A stretch of DNA of 64,000 bases, from the NCBI RefSeq assembly GCF_000412635.1, contig NZ_ASTG01000005.1, forward strand, positions 124,001-188,000. Reading direction: 5' to 3'. Below are positions 17,251 through 25,497 of the stretch, piece by piece. Position numbers and translations under genes: made by a program. Source of the stretch: Sphingobium bisphenolivorans (lineage in GTDB: Bacteria > Pseudomonadota > Alphaproteobacteria > Sphingomonadales > Sphingomonadaceae). How positions within the stretch are numbered: position 1 is the stretch's first letter; each line of letters begins with the position of its first letter. The notes beneath the pieces were generated by a model, which saw nothing but the letters and a program-made list of their open reading frames with translations, searched no databases and had not been told where the DNA came from.

Positions 17251-19185
17251 TCACTGGCAGGCGAGGCACTCGTCATAGTCGGTCGTCTCGCCAATTTCGA
17301 ACTTGGGTGCGTCGATCGTATTGTCCGCTTCCACGCCGCCGGCAAAGCCCGCGCGCTGCACCGATTTGGAGCGCAGATAATAGAGCGACTTGATGCCCAA
17401 TTCCCACGCACGGAAGTGGAGCATCAGGAGATCCCACTTCTCCACGTCCGCCGGGATGAACAGGTTCAGCGACTGCGCCTGGTCGATATAGGGCGTGCGG
17501 TCGGCGGCCAGTTCGAGCAGCCAGCGCTGGTCGATCTCGAAGCTGGTCTTGAACGTGTCCTTTTCTTCCTGGCTCAGGAAATCGAGATGCTGGACCGAGC
17601 CGCCCTTCTCCAGGATGGAGTTCCAGACCGCGGTCGAGTCCTTCGCCTTCTCGACCAGCAGCTTTTCGAGATAGGGGTTCTTGACCGCGAAGCTGCCCGA
17701 AAGCGTCTTGTGCGTGTAGATGTTCGCCGGGATCGGTTCGATGCAGGCCGACGCGCCGCCGCAGATGATGGAGATCGACGCGGTGGGCGCGATCGCCATC
17801 TTGCAGGAAAAGCGCTCCATCACGCCCATGTCGGCAGCGTCCGGGCACGGACCGCGCTCGACCGCGAGCTGCATGGACGCTTCGTTCACCTTCTCGTTGA
17901 TATGCTTGAAGATGCGCAGGTTCCAGCTTTTCGCCATCGCGCCTTCAAAGGGAAGTCCCCGGGCCTGGAGGAAGGAGTGGAACCCCATCACCCCCAGGCC
18001 CACTGACCTTTCACGGCTCGCACTATATTTCGCCCGCGCCATTTCATCCGGCGCGCGGTCGATATAGTCCTGCAGCACATTGTCGAGGAAGCGCATGACA
18101 TCCTCGACAAACTGCTTGTCGTCCTTCCACTCATCCCATGTTTCGAGATTGAGTGACGAGAGACAGCAGACGGCCGTGCGGTCATTGCCGATATGGTCGC
18201 GACCCGTCGGCAAAGTGATTTCGGAACAGAGGTTCGATGTCGACACCTTGAGCCCCAGATCGCGGTGATGCTTGGGCATCGTGCGGTTCACGGTGTCGTT
18301 GAAGACGATATAGGGTTCGCCGGTGGCGAGGCGCACCTCGACCAGCTTCTGGAACAGGGCGCGGGCGTTGACCGAGCCGCGCACCGACTGGTCTTTCGGG
18401 CTGCGCAGGGCAAAGTCCTTGCCGTCGCGCACCGCCTCCATGAACTCGTCGGTCAGTAGCACGCCATGATGCAGGTTCAGCGCCTTGCGGTTGAAGTCGC
18501 CGCTCGTCTTGCGGATTTCGAGGAACTCCTCGATCTCCGGATGGGAGATGTCGAGATAGCAGGCGGCCGAACCGCGGCGCAGCGACCCCTGCGAAATCGC
18601 CAGCGTCAGGCTGTCCATCACCCGGACGAAGGGGATGATGCCGCTGGTCTTGCCGTTGAGGCCCACCGGCTCGCCGATGCCGCGCACATTGCCCCAATAG
18701 GTGCCGATGCCGCCGCCGCGCGAGGCGAGCCAGACATTCTCGTTCCAGGTGTTGACGATGCCTTCCAGGCTGTCATCGACGCTGTTCAGATAGCAGCTGA
18801 TCGGCAGGCCGCGCCCGGTGCCGCCGTTCGACAGCACGGGGGTTGCGGGCATGAACCAGAGGCGCGAGATATAGTCATAGACGCGCTGGGCATGGTCGGC
18901 ATCGTCGGCATAGGCGGCGGCGACGCGGGCGAACAGGTCCTGATAGCTTTCGCCGGGCAGCAGATAGCGGTCCTGCAATGTCTCCTTGCCGAACTCCGTC
19001 AGCAGCACGTCGCGGCTGGCGTCGGTCACGACATGAAAACGGCGCTCCAGCACGGTGGAGGAACTGGGCGTGGGGTCGGCCTTGGGCGCCGGCGCAGGCT
19101 TCTTGTCCGTCACGGTTTCGACCACTTCGTCAATCACGGTTGCCACGTCGCTTGCACTCACCTGTTCACTGTCTCGAAAATCCAT
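17251..19185 (-). CDS. nrdA: Ribonucleoside-diphosphate reductase alpha subunit, class Ia
   Basis: The catalytic subunit of aerobic ribonucleotide reductase. The active-site pieces are C131 in ISCYLNS, the N-x-C-x-E triad N318/C320/E322 in TSNLCSEI, and the partner cysteine in the C340-C341 pair. The C-terminal CxxC relay is in DECLACQ. At 644 residues it is shorter than E. coli NrdA (761). The first ~55 residues are low-complexity (APAPKADPTPSSS), and the usual N-terminal ATP-cone for overall dATP inhibition is not seen. GGGGG precedes ATG 19185. It is transcribed toward the DUF559 cassette and nrdB. Confidence 0.96.
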   Translation of the reverse strand: MDFRDSEQVSASDVATVIDEVVETVTDKKPAPAPKADPTPSSSTVLERRFHVVTDASRDVLLTEFGKETLQDRYLLPGESYQDLFARVAAAYADDADHAQRVYDYISRLWFMPATPVLSNGGTGRGLPISCYLNSVDDSLEGIVNTWNENVWLASRGGGIGTYWGNVRGIGEPVGLNGKTSGIIPFVRVMDSLTLAISQGSLRRGSAACYLDISHPEIEEFLEIRKTSGDFNRKALNLHHGVLLTDEFMEAVRDGKDFALRSPKDQSVRGSVNARALFQKLVEVRLATGEPYIVFNDTVNRTMPKHHRDLGLKVSTSNLCSEITLPTGRDHIGNDRTAVCCLSSLNLETWDEWKDDKQFVEDVMRFLDNVLQDYIDRAPDEMARAKYSASRERSVGLGVMGFHSFLQARGLPFEGAMAKSWNLRIFKHINEKVNEASMQLAVERGPCPDAADMGVMERFSCKMAIAPTASISIICGGASACIEPIPANIYTHKTLSGSFAVKNPYLEKLLVEKAKDSTAVWNSILEKGGSVQHLDFLSQEEKDTFKTSFEIDQRWLLELAADRTPYIDQAQSLNLFIPADVEKWDLLMLHFRAWELGIKSLYYLRSKSVQRAGFAGGVEADNTIDAPKFEIGETTDYDECLACQ

Positions 19186-19681
19186 GCGAGCCCCCGAATG
19201 TTCCTGGTTCGTTCGATTCGGTCAAGCCGATGTCGGTGAACCGAACGAACTTGCATTTTTCAATCGGTCAGGCACGGAGATGGGGCCAGCAGATCGGATC
19301 GCAAGACCAAAACTCCCTCCCATTCAGGAACGAGGCCAGCTAACACAATCACAATCTGTTGGGTAACCCCCGTTAACCCGATACAAGGGATAGTGCCACA
19401 GCTTCATTTGCTTGCAAGAGGGTAAATGACAGTTCGGGGACTCCGAAGCGCATTTGGGCTACCCCTTAACCTGCCTTGCCAGCGGCAAAAATCCGGCGAC
19501 GCATGGACTTTCCTTGGCTCCCGAAAAGGCAAGAGCAACAATGTCGTGGATAAAATAAATATGGCTTGCCACGGATTTGCCTGGGGACCCCGATTCAACC
19601 TCTGGTTCGGCTGGCGAGGTGCAAGTGACAAGATATGGTAGCGGTGCTGATCGAGGCGAGGCGCGAGCAGGAGCAGCCGAC
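19186..19681. other. Upstream region of nrdA; no gene seen
   Basis: About 500 bases between the divergent nrdA and GST genes. It should hold both promoters. ACACAAT at 19343-19349 matches the left half of the NrdR box consensus, but the right half is poor and I do not call it. No ORF with a credible start and family pattern was found. Confidence 0.5.
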
Positions 19682-20332
19682 ATGATTCTCTATTATCATC
19701 CCCTCTCCTCCTACTGCTGGAAGGTGCTGATCGCCCTTTATGAGAATGGGACGGCGTTCGAGCCGCGCATGCTGGAGGAACCGAGCGTGGCCGAGGCCTG
19801 GATGGCGCTCTGGCCGCTCGGCAAGTTCCCCGTACTCCGTGACGAGGCGCGGGACCGTACACTGGGCGAGGCCAGCATCATCATCGAATATCTGGACCGA
19901 TGCGCGCCGGGACCCTTCCGCCCCATCCCACAGGACGCCGACGCCGCGATCGAGACGCGGTTGATGGACCGGCTGTTCGACAATTATGTCATGACCCCCA
20001 TGCAGGCGATCGTGGCCGACCGGCTGCGGCCCGAAGAAGCGCGCGACCCTCATGGCGTCGGCGAGGCGCGGCGCATGCTGGGCAAGGCCTATGCGCTGCT
20101 GGAAGAGCGGATCGCCGACCGGCGCTGGGCTGCGGGCGAGGATTTAACATTGGCGGACTGCGCGGCCGCACCGGCGCTCTTCTATGCCGACAAGGTGGAG
20201 CCGATGCGTGGCGGCTTTCCGATACTCAGCGCCTATCTGGACCGGCTGGCAGCGCGCGACAGCTTCGCGCGGGTGCTGCGGGAGAAGGAGCCCTGGTGGC
20301 CCAATTTCCCGTTCGCGGACGAGGCGGGCTAA
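19682..20332 (+). CDS. Glutathione S-transferase family protein
   Basis: A 216-residue protein. Residues 1-80 form the thioredoxin-like domain (LYYHPLSSYCWKVLIALYENG, then GKFPVLRDE and LGEASIIIEYLD, the glutathione-binding ES pair as AS). Residues 90-210 form the helical domain, with the capping pattern AAGEDLTLADCAAAPALFYAD. Cys12 may replace the catalytic Ser/Tyr. The substrate is unknown. AGGAG at 19669-19673 supports ATG 19682. Confidence 0.88.
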   Translation: MILYYHPLSSYCWKVLIALYENGTAFEPRMLEEPSVAEAWMALWPLGKFPVLRDEARDRTLGEASIIIEYLDRCAPGPFRPIPQDADAAIETRLMDRLFDNYVMTPMQAIVADRLRPEEARDPHGVGEARRMLGKAYALLEERIADRRWAAGEDLTLADCAAAPALFYADKVEPMRGGFPILSAYLDRLAARDSFARVLREKEPWWPNFPFADEAG

Positions 20333-20357
20333 GCCCCCATGCTGTCATTGATGTCCC

Positions 20358-20885
20358 CTACTCCCCATCCCAGGCCCGCAGCGCCTTCTCATAGCGCGCC
20401 TGCTCGGCATTGCGCGCTTCTTCCAGTCGGGCGTGGTCGGCGGCCTGCTTCTTCTCCAGCGCCTGCCTTTCACGCTTGAGCGCAGCTTCACGCCGCGCGA
20501 GGTCCTTACGCTCCCCCGCCTGCACCTCCTCCAGCCGGGCAAGAGCCTCTTCCGCCTCCTCCAACGCCCTCCGGCTGGGACGGGGCTTTGGCCGGGCAGG
20601 CTTGCGCGGGGAGGCCGGCTTGGCGGATTGACGCGGCGCCGGCTCATCCGCAGGCAGTGCAGCCAGATGCTCGGCGATGGACCCACGCGCCCGCTTTATG
20701 ACCTTCCCGGGAGCAGCGAGCGGCTCCTTCACCAACGCCTCGTCCGTCACCAGTTCGGCCACCCCGCGCGCGAACAGATTGACGTCCGCGCCCCAGGCCT
20801 CCAGCGCGGCCTTCTGGCTTGGCGCTGCGACATAGGCGTCGTGGAAGCCGATGGCGGTGCGATAGACTTTGAGCGCGCGGGGCAT
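20358..20885 (-). CDS. Conserved hypothetical protein with C-terminal coiled coil
   Basis: A 175-residue protein. The first ~85 residues are compact and soluble (KVYRTAIGFHDAYVAAPSQKAALEAWG, LFARGVAELVTD). Residues ~90-110 are Pro/Lys-rich, and the rest is a charged coiled coil (LEEAEEALARLEEVQAGE, then KRERQALEKKQ). Automatic annotation often calls such proteins TolA-like because of the coiled coil, but there is no membrane anchor or TolA C-terminal domain, so that name is not supported. I chose ATG 20885; in-frame extension upstream would read through the promoter region of the fumarase gene. Confidence 0.65.
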   Translation of the reverse strand: MPRALKVYRTAIGFHDAYVAAPSQKAALEAWGADVNLFARGVAELVTDEALVKEPLAAPGKVIKRARGSIAEHLAALPADEPAPRQSAKPASPRKPARPKPRPSRRALEEAEEALARLEEVQAGERKDLARREAALKRERQALEKKQAADHARLEEARNAEQARYEKALRAWDGE

Positions 20886-21014
20886 GGGGTCCGAACGCGC
20901 CGCGATCGCGCCTGGCTCCCGCCGCCACTGGACTCGCGCGCGATTCCCTACTAGCCGCTCCCCTGCATGGAGCCGCTGTGCAGGGCGGCCCGAAGATAGG
21001 GACATGAAGGCAAG

Positions 21015-22535
21015 ATGACCGTCATCAAGACCGCCGATCTGATCGAGAGCGTCGCGGACGCTCTGCAATTCATCAGCTATTACCACCCGATGGATTATAT
21101 CCGCGCGCTGGGCAAAGCCTATGACGCCGAAGCCAATCCGGCGGCGAAGGACGCCATCGCGCAGATCCTGACCAACAGCCGCATGTGCGCGGAGGGGCAT
21201 CGCCCGATCTGCCAGGACACCGGCATCGTCAACGTCTTCATCAAATGGGGCATGGACTGCCGCCTGGACGACAACAGCCGCTCCATGCAGGACGTGGTCG
21301 ATGAAGGCGTGCGCCGCGCCTACCTCAACCCGGAAAACCGCCTGCGCGCTTCGATCCTGAAGGACCCCGCCTTTTCGCGCCAGAATACGAAGGACAACAC
21401 GCCCTGCGTGCTGAATGTGGAGATGGTGCCGGGCGACAAGGTCATCGTCGATGTCGCGGCCAAGGGCGGCGGCTCGGAAAACAAGACCAAGTTCAAGATG
21501 ATGAACCCCAGCGATTCGATCGTCGACTGGGTGCTGGAAATGGTGCCGCAGATGGGCGCTGGCTGGTGCCCGCCCGGCATGTTGGGCATCGGCATCGGCG
21601 GCACGGCGGAAAAGGCCGTCGCGCTGGCCAAGGAATCGCTGATGGAGCCCATCGACATGGGCGAGCTCAAGGCGCGCGGGCCCCAGAACGACATCGAACG
21701 CCTGCGCATCGAGATTTTCGACAAGGTGAACGCGCTCGGCATCGGCGCGCAGGGCCTGGGCGGCCTCGCCACCGTGCTCGACGTCAAGATTTACGACTAT
21801 CCCTGCCACGCGGCGGGCAAGCCGGTGGCGATGATCCCCAACTGCGCCGCCACCCGCCATGCGCATTTCACCCTCGACGGTTCAGGCCCGGCCTATCTGG
21901 AAGCGCCCAAGCTCAGCGAATGGCCGCAGGTCGACTGGAAGCCGAGCAAGGAAGCGATCCGCGTCGATCTCGACACGCTGACGCCCGAAGTGGTGCAAAG
22001 CTGGAAGCATGGCGACCGCCTGCTCTTGAACGGCAAGATGCTGACCGGCCGCGACGCCGCGCACAAGCGGATCGCGGACATGCTGGAACGCGGCGAGCAG
22101 CTGCCCGTCGACTTCAAGGGCCGCGTCATCTATTATGTCGGCCCGGTCGATCCGGTGCGTGACGAAGTTGTCGGCCCCGCCGGTCCCACCACGGCGACCC
22201 GCATGGACAAGTTCATGGACATGATGCTGGAACAGGGCCTCGCCGCCTGCGTCGGCAAGGCGGAACGCGGCCCGGCTGCGACGGAGAGCATCGCCAAGCA
22301 CAAGAGCGCCTATCTGATGGCGGTCGGCGGCGCAGCCTATCTCGTCGCCCGCGCGATCAAGGGCGCGAAGGTCGTCGGCTTCGAAGACCTCGGCATGGAA
22401 GCGATCTACGAGTTCGAAGTGCAGGACATGCCGGTGACGGTCGCCGTGGATAGCGAAGGCCAGAATGTCCACCGCCTCGCCCCTCTGGTGTGGCAGGAGA
22501 AGATCAAGCGGGAAGGTCTGCTGGAGCAGGCATAA
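21015..22535 (+). CDS. Fumarate hydratase, class I (iron-sulfur)
   Basis: Interconverts fumarate and malate in the TCA cycle (EC 4.2.1.2). The 506-residue chain joins the alpha and beta domains of iron-dependent hydro-lyases, as in E. coli FumA. Candidate [4Fe-4S] ligands are C66 in RPICQDTG, the Cys in GAGWCPPG and the Cys in IPNCAATRH. The C-terminal half carries GPTTATRMDKFMDMM, typical of the beta domain. It is monocistronic with a strong terminator 30 bases downstream. Class I enzymes are oxygen- and superoxide-sensitive; no class II fumC is in the window. Confidence 0.93.
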   Translation: MTVIKTADLIESVADALQFISYYHPMDYIRALGKAYDAEANPAAKDAIAQILTNSRMCAEGHRPICQDTGIVNVFIKWGMDCRLDDNSRSMQDVVDEGVRRAYLNPENRLRASILKDPAFSRQNTKDNTPCVLNVEMVPGDKVIVDVAAKGGGSENKTKFKMMNPSDSIVDWVLEMVPQMGAGWCPPGMLGIGIGGTAEKAVALAKESLMEPIDMGELKARGPQNDIERLRIEIFDKVNALGIGAQGLGGLATVLDVKIYDYPCHAAGKPVAMIPNCAATRHAHFTLDGSGPAYLEAPKLSEWPQVDWKPSKEAIRVDLDTLTPEVVQSWKHGDRLLLNGKMLTGRDAAHKRIADMLERGEQLPVDFKGRVIYYVGPVDPVRDEVVGPAGPTTATRMDKFMDMMLEQGLAACVGKAERGPAATESIAKHKSAYLMAVGGAAYLVARAIKGAKVVGFEDLGMEAIYEFEVQDMPVTVAVDSEGQNVHRLAPLVWQEKIKREGLLEQA

Positions 22536-22563
22536 GCGCGGCTTTTTGCTAGCTTGAGACGAG

Positions 22564-22596
22564 ACGCCGTCCGGGCCATCCGGGCGGCGTTTTTTT
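22564..22596 (+). terminator. Rho-independent terminator of the fumarase gene
   Basis: The stem ACGCCG...CCGG/CCGG...CGGCGT is followed by seven T. It starts 29 bases after the fumarase stop. Confidence 0.9.
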
Positions 22597-22858
22597 GTTC
22601 GCGGAGGGAAGCTCCGGCTGAGTGAGCGCGCCGGTCTGCGGCTGCTTTGCGCCTATCTTCGCCATCAGACTGTTTTCTTGATTCTCAGCCCAGACATAAA
22701 TCGCCATGTCAGAACCGACGGTTAGATAGCCGGCTTGGGAAATTTATGTCAGTCTGCTTCCCAGTACCTGCCCCCGATAGCTACCCTTTATAAACCAAAA
22801 CGGAGTTGGTTGCGGCTTATGTCTCGCGTTGTCGTGCCATGATGGCTACGCGTATTTC
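22597..22858. other. AT-richer gap before the AlbA_2-like gene
   Basis: No gene is seen. From about 22640 on the composition drops in GC compared with the fumarase gene. It presumably holds the promoter of the next gene, but no integrase site or clear repeats are visible. Confidence 0.5.
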
Positions 22859-24262
22859 ATGACTGTCGATCCTAATCAGATTAGAGCGCTTGTTGAGCAA
22901 CCTGTCGAAGCGCTTCAGGTCGAACTAAAGACTTGGCTTGATCCGCGTACCGACGACGGGATTTCCAAGATAGTGAAGGCGATTTTCGCAATCAGAAACC
23001 GAAACGGTGGATTTCTGCTCATCGGTTTCGACAATGCAACAAGAAAATCGGACCCCTATGCTTTCGATCAGCCCGTAGAAACTCTCTTTCATATCGATAT
23101 CTTGCAGGGTCTTGTCTCGCGGTATGTCAGTCCGTCATTTGAAATTGAAGTTGCATTTGTTGATCGCGACGGTCAGAGCCATCCGGTAATTTCCATCCCT
23201 GAAGGCGTGCAAGTACCGGCGGTCGTTAGGCGAGATTTAATCGGCCAAGGCGGCAAGAAGCTGCTGACTGAAGGCGATCTTTATTTCCGCACGTTTAATT
23301 CAAACGGGACAGCCAGCAGTGCACGCATTTTGCCGCCCGATTATGCCGACCTGCTAGACGTATGTTTCGAAAATCGTGAGGCTGATATCGGGCGATTCCT
23401 ACGCCGCCATCTGGCCGGTGTCGGTCCAGCAGCGACCCTCTCGGCAGCATTAGGTATCGAAAGCGAGGAGAGCAAACTTCGAAAGCGCGCGTTCGACCTA
23501 TTGGAGTCCGGCTCAACTGGTGCCAGTAACGCCATTGCCGAGCGCGCGACAGCAGAGCAACTCAGTCGGATCGGCAATGCACTGACGATGCACGTCGGGT
23601 TGGCTCTTGATCCAGCACATCCGGATGCTCTTCCAACGCAAGAGTTTCTGAACAAGGTTTCGTCGAGCAACCCCAACTACACCGGGTGGCCTGTTTGGCT
23701 CGACAGTCGCGGGTTCATGGAAAAGCTGGATCGGCCATATGTCAACAGCAACATGTGGGAAACGCTCATCATCGATCTTGATGGCGGTTGGTCAGAGCAT
23801 GTCGAATTTCTCAGATTCGACCCGCGCGGTGAATTTTACTTGCAGCGAGTGATGCAAGATGACCTCACCGAAAAGGTTGCCCCGGGCACCGCGCTTGACG
23901 TTATTTTGATGATTTATCGCGTTGCGGAGGTGCTTGCGGTGGGGACGATCCTCGGGCGGAGCTTGGGGTGGGGAGCCCAGAGCGTAGCGGGATTTGCGTT
24001 CCGCTGGACCGGCCTCAAGAATCGAGCGTTGCGACCATGGGTAAACGCGTTCCGATCAACCGGGGGAAGCGGTAGCATATCCCGCAGTTCGGGGGCGGAA
24101 GCATACGTTGCTGTTCCGCTTGAAACACCGGGCGCTGCCTTGGCACCTTATGTGAGCACTGCTCTTGCACCGCTATTTTCCCTCTTTGAAGGTTATCAGC
24201 CGTCGGCCGAGTTGATCGAGACGAGTGTTCGTAAGCTGATCGAGCGCAAATTGGACAACTAG
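22859..24262 (+). CDS. AlbA_2 (Schlafen-like) domain protein, AT-richer accessory gene
   Basis: A 467-residue protein. Residues ~15-155 fit the AlbA_2/Schlafen nucleic-acid or NTP-binding domain: VELKTWLDPR (the E-x-K motif at 22-24), then IVKAIFAIRNRNGGFLLIGFDN, and DLYFRTFNSNG closing the domain. Residues 160-467 match nothing I can name; there is no winged-helix tail in view and no membrane segment. AlbA_2 proteins occur as regulators and in some defence loci. The gene is AT-richer than its neighbours, stands alone, and is bounded by the fumarase terminator and a G-poor tract, which suggests horizontal gain. ATG 22859 is chosen over an in-frame TTG upstream. Confidence 0.7.
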   Translation: MTVDPNQIRALVEQPVEALQVELKTWLDPRTDDGISKIVKAIFAIRNRNGGFLLIGFDNATRKSDPYAFDQPVETLFHIDILQGLVSRYVSPSFEIEVAFVDRDGQSHPVISIPEGVQVPAVVRRDLIGQGGKKLLTEGDLYFRTFNSNGTASSARILPPDYADLLDVCFENREADIGRFLRRHLAGVGPAATLSAALGIESEESKLRKRAFDLLESGSTGASNAIAERATAEQLSRIGNALTMHVGLALDPAHPDALPTQEFLNKVSSSNPNYTGWPVWLDSRGFMEKLDRPYVNSNMWETLIIDLDGGWSEHVEFLRFDPRGEFYLQRVMQDDLTEKVAPGTALDVILMIYRVAEVLAVGTILGRSLGWGAQSVAGFAFRWTGLKNRALRPWVNAFRSTGGSGSISRSSGAEAYVAVPLETPGAALAPYVSTALAPLFSLFEGYQPSAELIETSVRKLIERKLDN

Positions 24263-24513
24263 GTCATGTAACCCAACAACCACACCCCTCCAAGAAAGCA
24301 TCCTATTCCCCCAACACACCCCATTCCCCCCTGTCCTATTCACCCCCACCCAGCCTACCCCACACCCGTCTTTGAAAAAGTCGATCTTTCACCCCCTCGC
24401 GCCCACGCGCGCTTGCCCTCGCGCGCGCATACACTGTGAACTTCGGGGCAAGAATGGCGCTTTTCCGCCATTCTTCATCGTGACGCTGATAGGAAAGCCG
24501 CTATAGGACGGCC
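24263..24513. other. C-rich, G-poor tract and promoter region of the DMT gene
   Basis: From about 24265 to 24385 the plus strand has very few G and many runs of 3-6 C (for example CCCCCAACACACCCCATTCCCCCC). A stretch of CGCG-rich simple sequence follows at 24395-24430. No gene is seen. CGCCATTCTTCATCG near 24470 may lie in the promoter of the next gene. Confidence 0.6.
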
Positions 24514-25431
24514 ATGATCTCCTCCCCCATCTGGCTACCCGCGACCCTGCTCGCCGGGGCGACGCAGGCGTGGCGGACCGCCGTGCAGCGGCGCGTCAGC
24601 CACAGCCTGTCGGTCAACGGCGCGGGGCTGGTGCGCTATCTTTACGGCCTGCCCTTCGCGCTCCTTCTGCTGGGCGGCTACCGGCTGCTGACCGGCGGCC
24701 AGATGCCCTCGCCCGACCCCAGCTTCCTGCTCTTCTGCGTGGGCGGCGGGCTGGCGCAGATCATCGCCACCAACCTCCTCATCATGGCCTTCGCGCACCG
24801 CAACTTCGTCGTCGGCACGGCCTATTCGAAGACGGAGGCGGTGCAGGGCGCGATCCTTTCGTTCCTGCTGATGGGGGAGCGGCTGCATCCGCTTGCCTGG
24901 GCCGGGATCGGCTGCGGCGTCATGGGGGTGATGCTGCTTTCGACAGGCGGCAAGCGGATGAGCCTGCTCGACCTTGGCAAGGCGCTGAAGCAGCCGGCCG
25001 CGCTCACCGGCATCGCGTCGGGCTTCTTCTTCGCGCTGACGGCTGTCGCCATCCGCCGGGCGACGCAGGAGGTCGCGAGCCCCGATCCGATCTTCGCGGC
25101 GCTGCTCGTCCTCTGCGTGACGGTTGCGCTCCAGACCGTCATGCAGGGCGGCTATCTGCTGCTGCGGGAGCCAGCCGAGATGGGCAAGGTGCTGGCAAGC
25201 TGGCGAGTGTCGGGGCAGGTCGGCCTGCTCTCCGCCGTCGGATCAGCCTGCTGGTTCACCGGATTTGCCACTGCTCCGGTGGCGCTGGTGCGCATCGTCG
25301 GGCAGGTGGAGGTGGGCTTCACCCTCGCCTTCGGTCATTTCTACCTTGGCGAGAAGGTGAAACGGAGCGAAATCACCGCCTTGCTGCTGATCGCGGGCGG
25401 CGTGGTGCTGGCGCTGGCGGGCTCCCTCTGA
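24514..25431 (+). CDS. DMT superfamily (EamA) transporter
   Basis: A 305-residue inner-membrane protein with about ten hydrophobic helices in two repeated halves, the drug/metabolite transporter layout. The first half ends with LLMGERLHPLAWAGIGCGVMGVMLL and the second with the matching FYLGEKVKRSEITALLLIAGGVVLAL, the EamA GE-x-x-x pattern. The transported compound cannot be told. The hydrolase gene starts 66 bases later on the same strand. Confidence 0.87.
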   Translation: MISSPIWLPATLLAGATQAWRTAVQRRVSHSLSVNGAGLVRYLYGLPFALLLLGGYRLLTGGQMPSPDPSFLLFCVGGGLAQIIATNLLIMAFAHRNFVVGTAYSKTEAVQGAILSFLLMGERLHPLAWAGIGCGVMGVMLLSTGGKRMSLLDLGKALKQPAALTGIASGFFFALTAVAIRRATQEVASPDPIFAALLVLCVTVALQTVMQGGYLLLREPAEMGKVLASWRVSGQVGLLSAVGSACWFTGFATAPVALVRIVGQVEVGFTLAFGHFYLGEKVKRSEITALLLIAGGVVLALAGSL

Positions 25432-25497
25432 CGCCTTCGCCCTTGCCGCCGGCCCGCGCGGCGCTATGTCGGTCGCGTCATCATCGCGGGAGACGGC

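Noticed and set aside
19341..19360. Possible NrdR box upstream of nrdA
   Set aside because: Only the left half matches the consensus and no second box is seen.
20358..20885. TolA-like label
   Set aside because: Only the coiled coil is shared; no membrane anchor and no TolA domain III.
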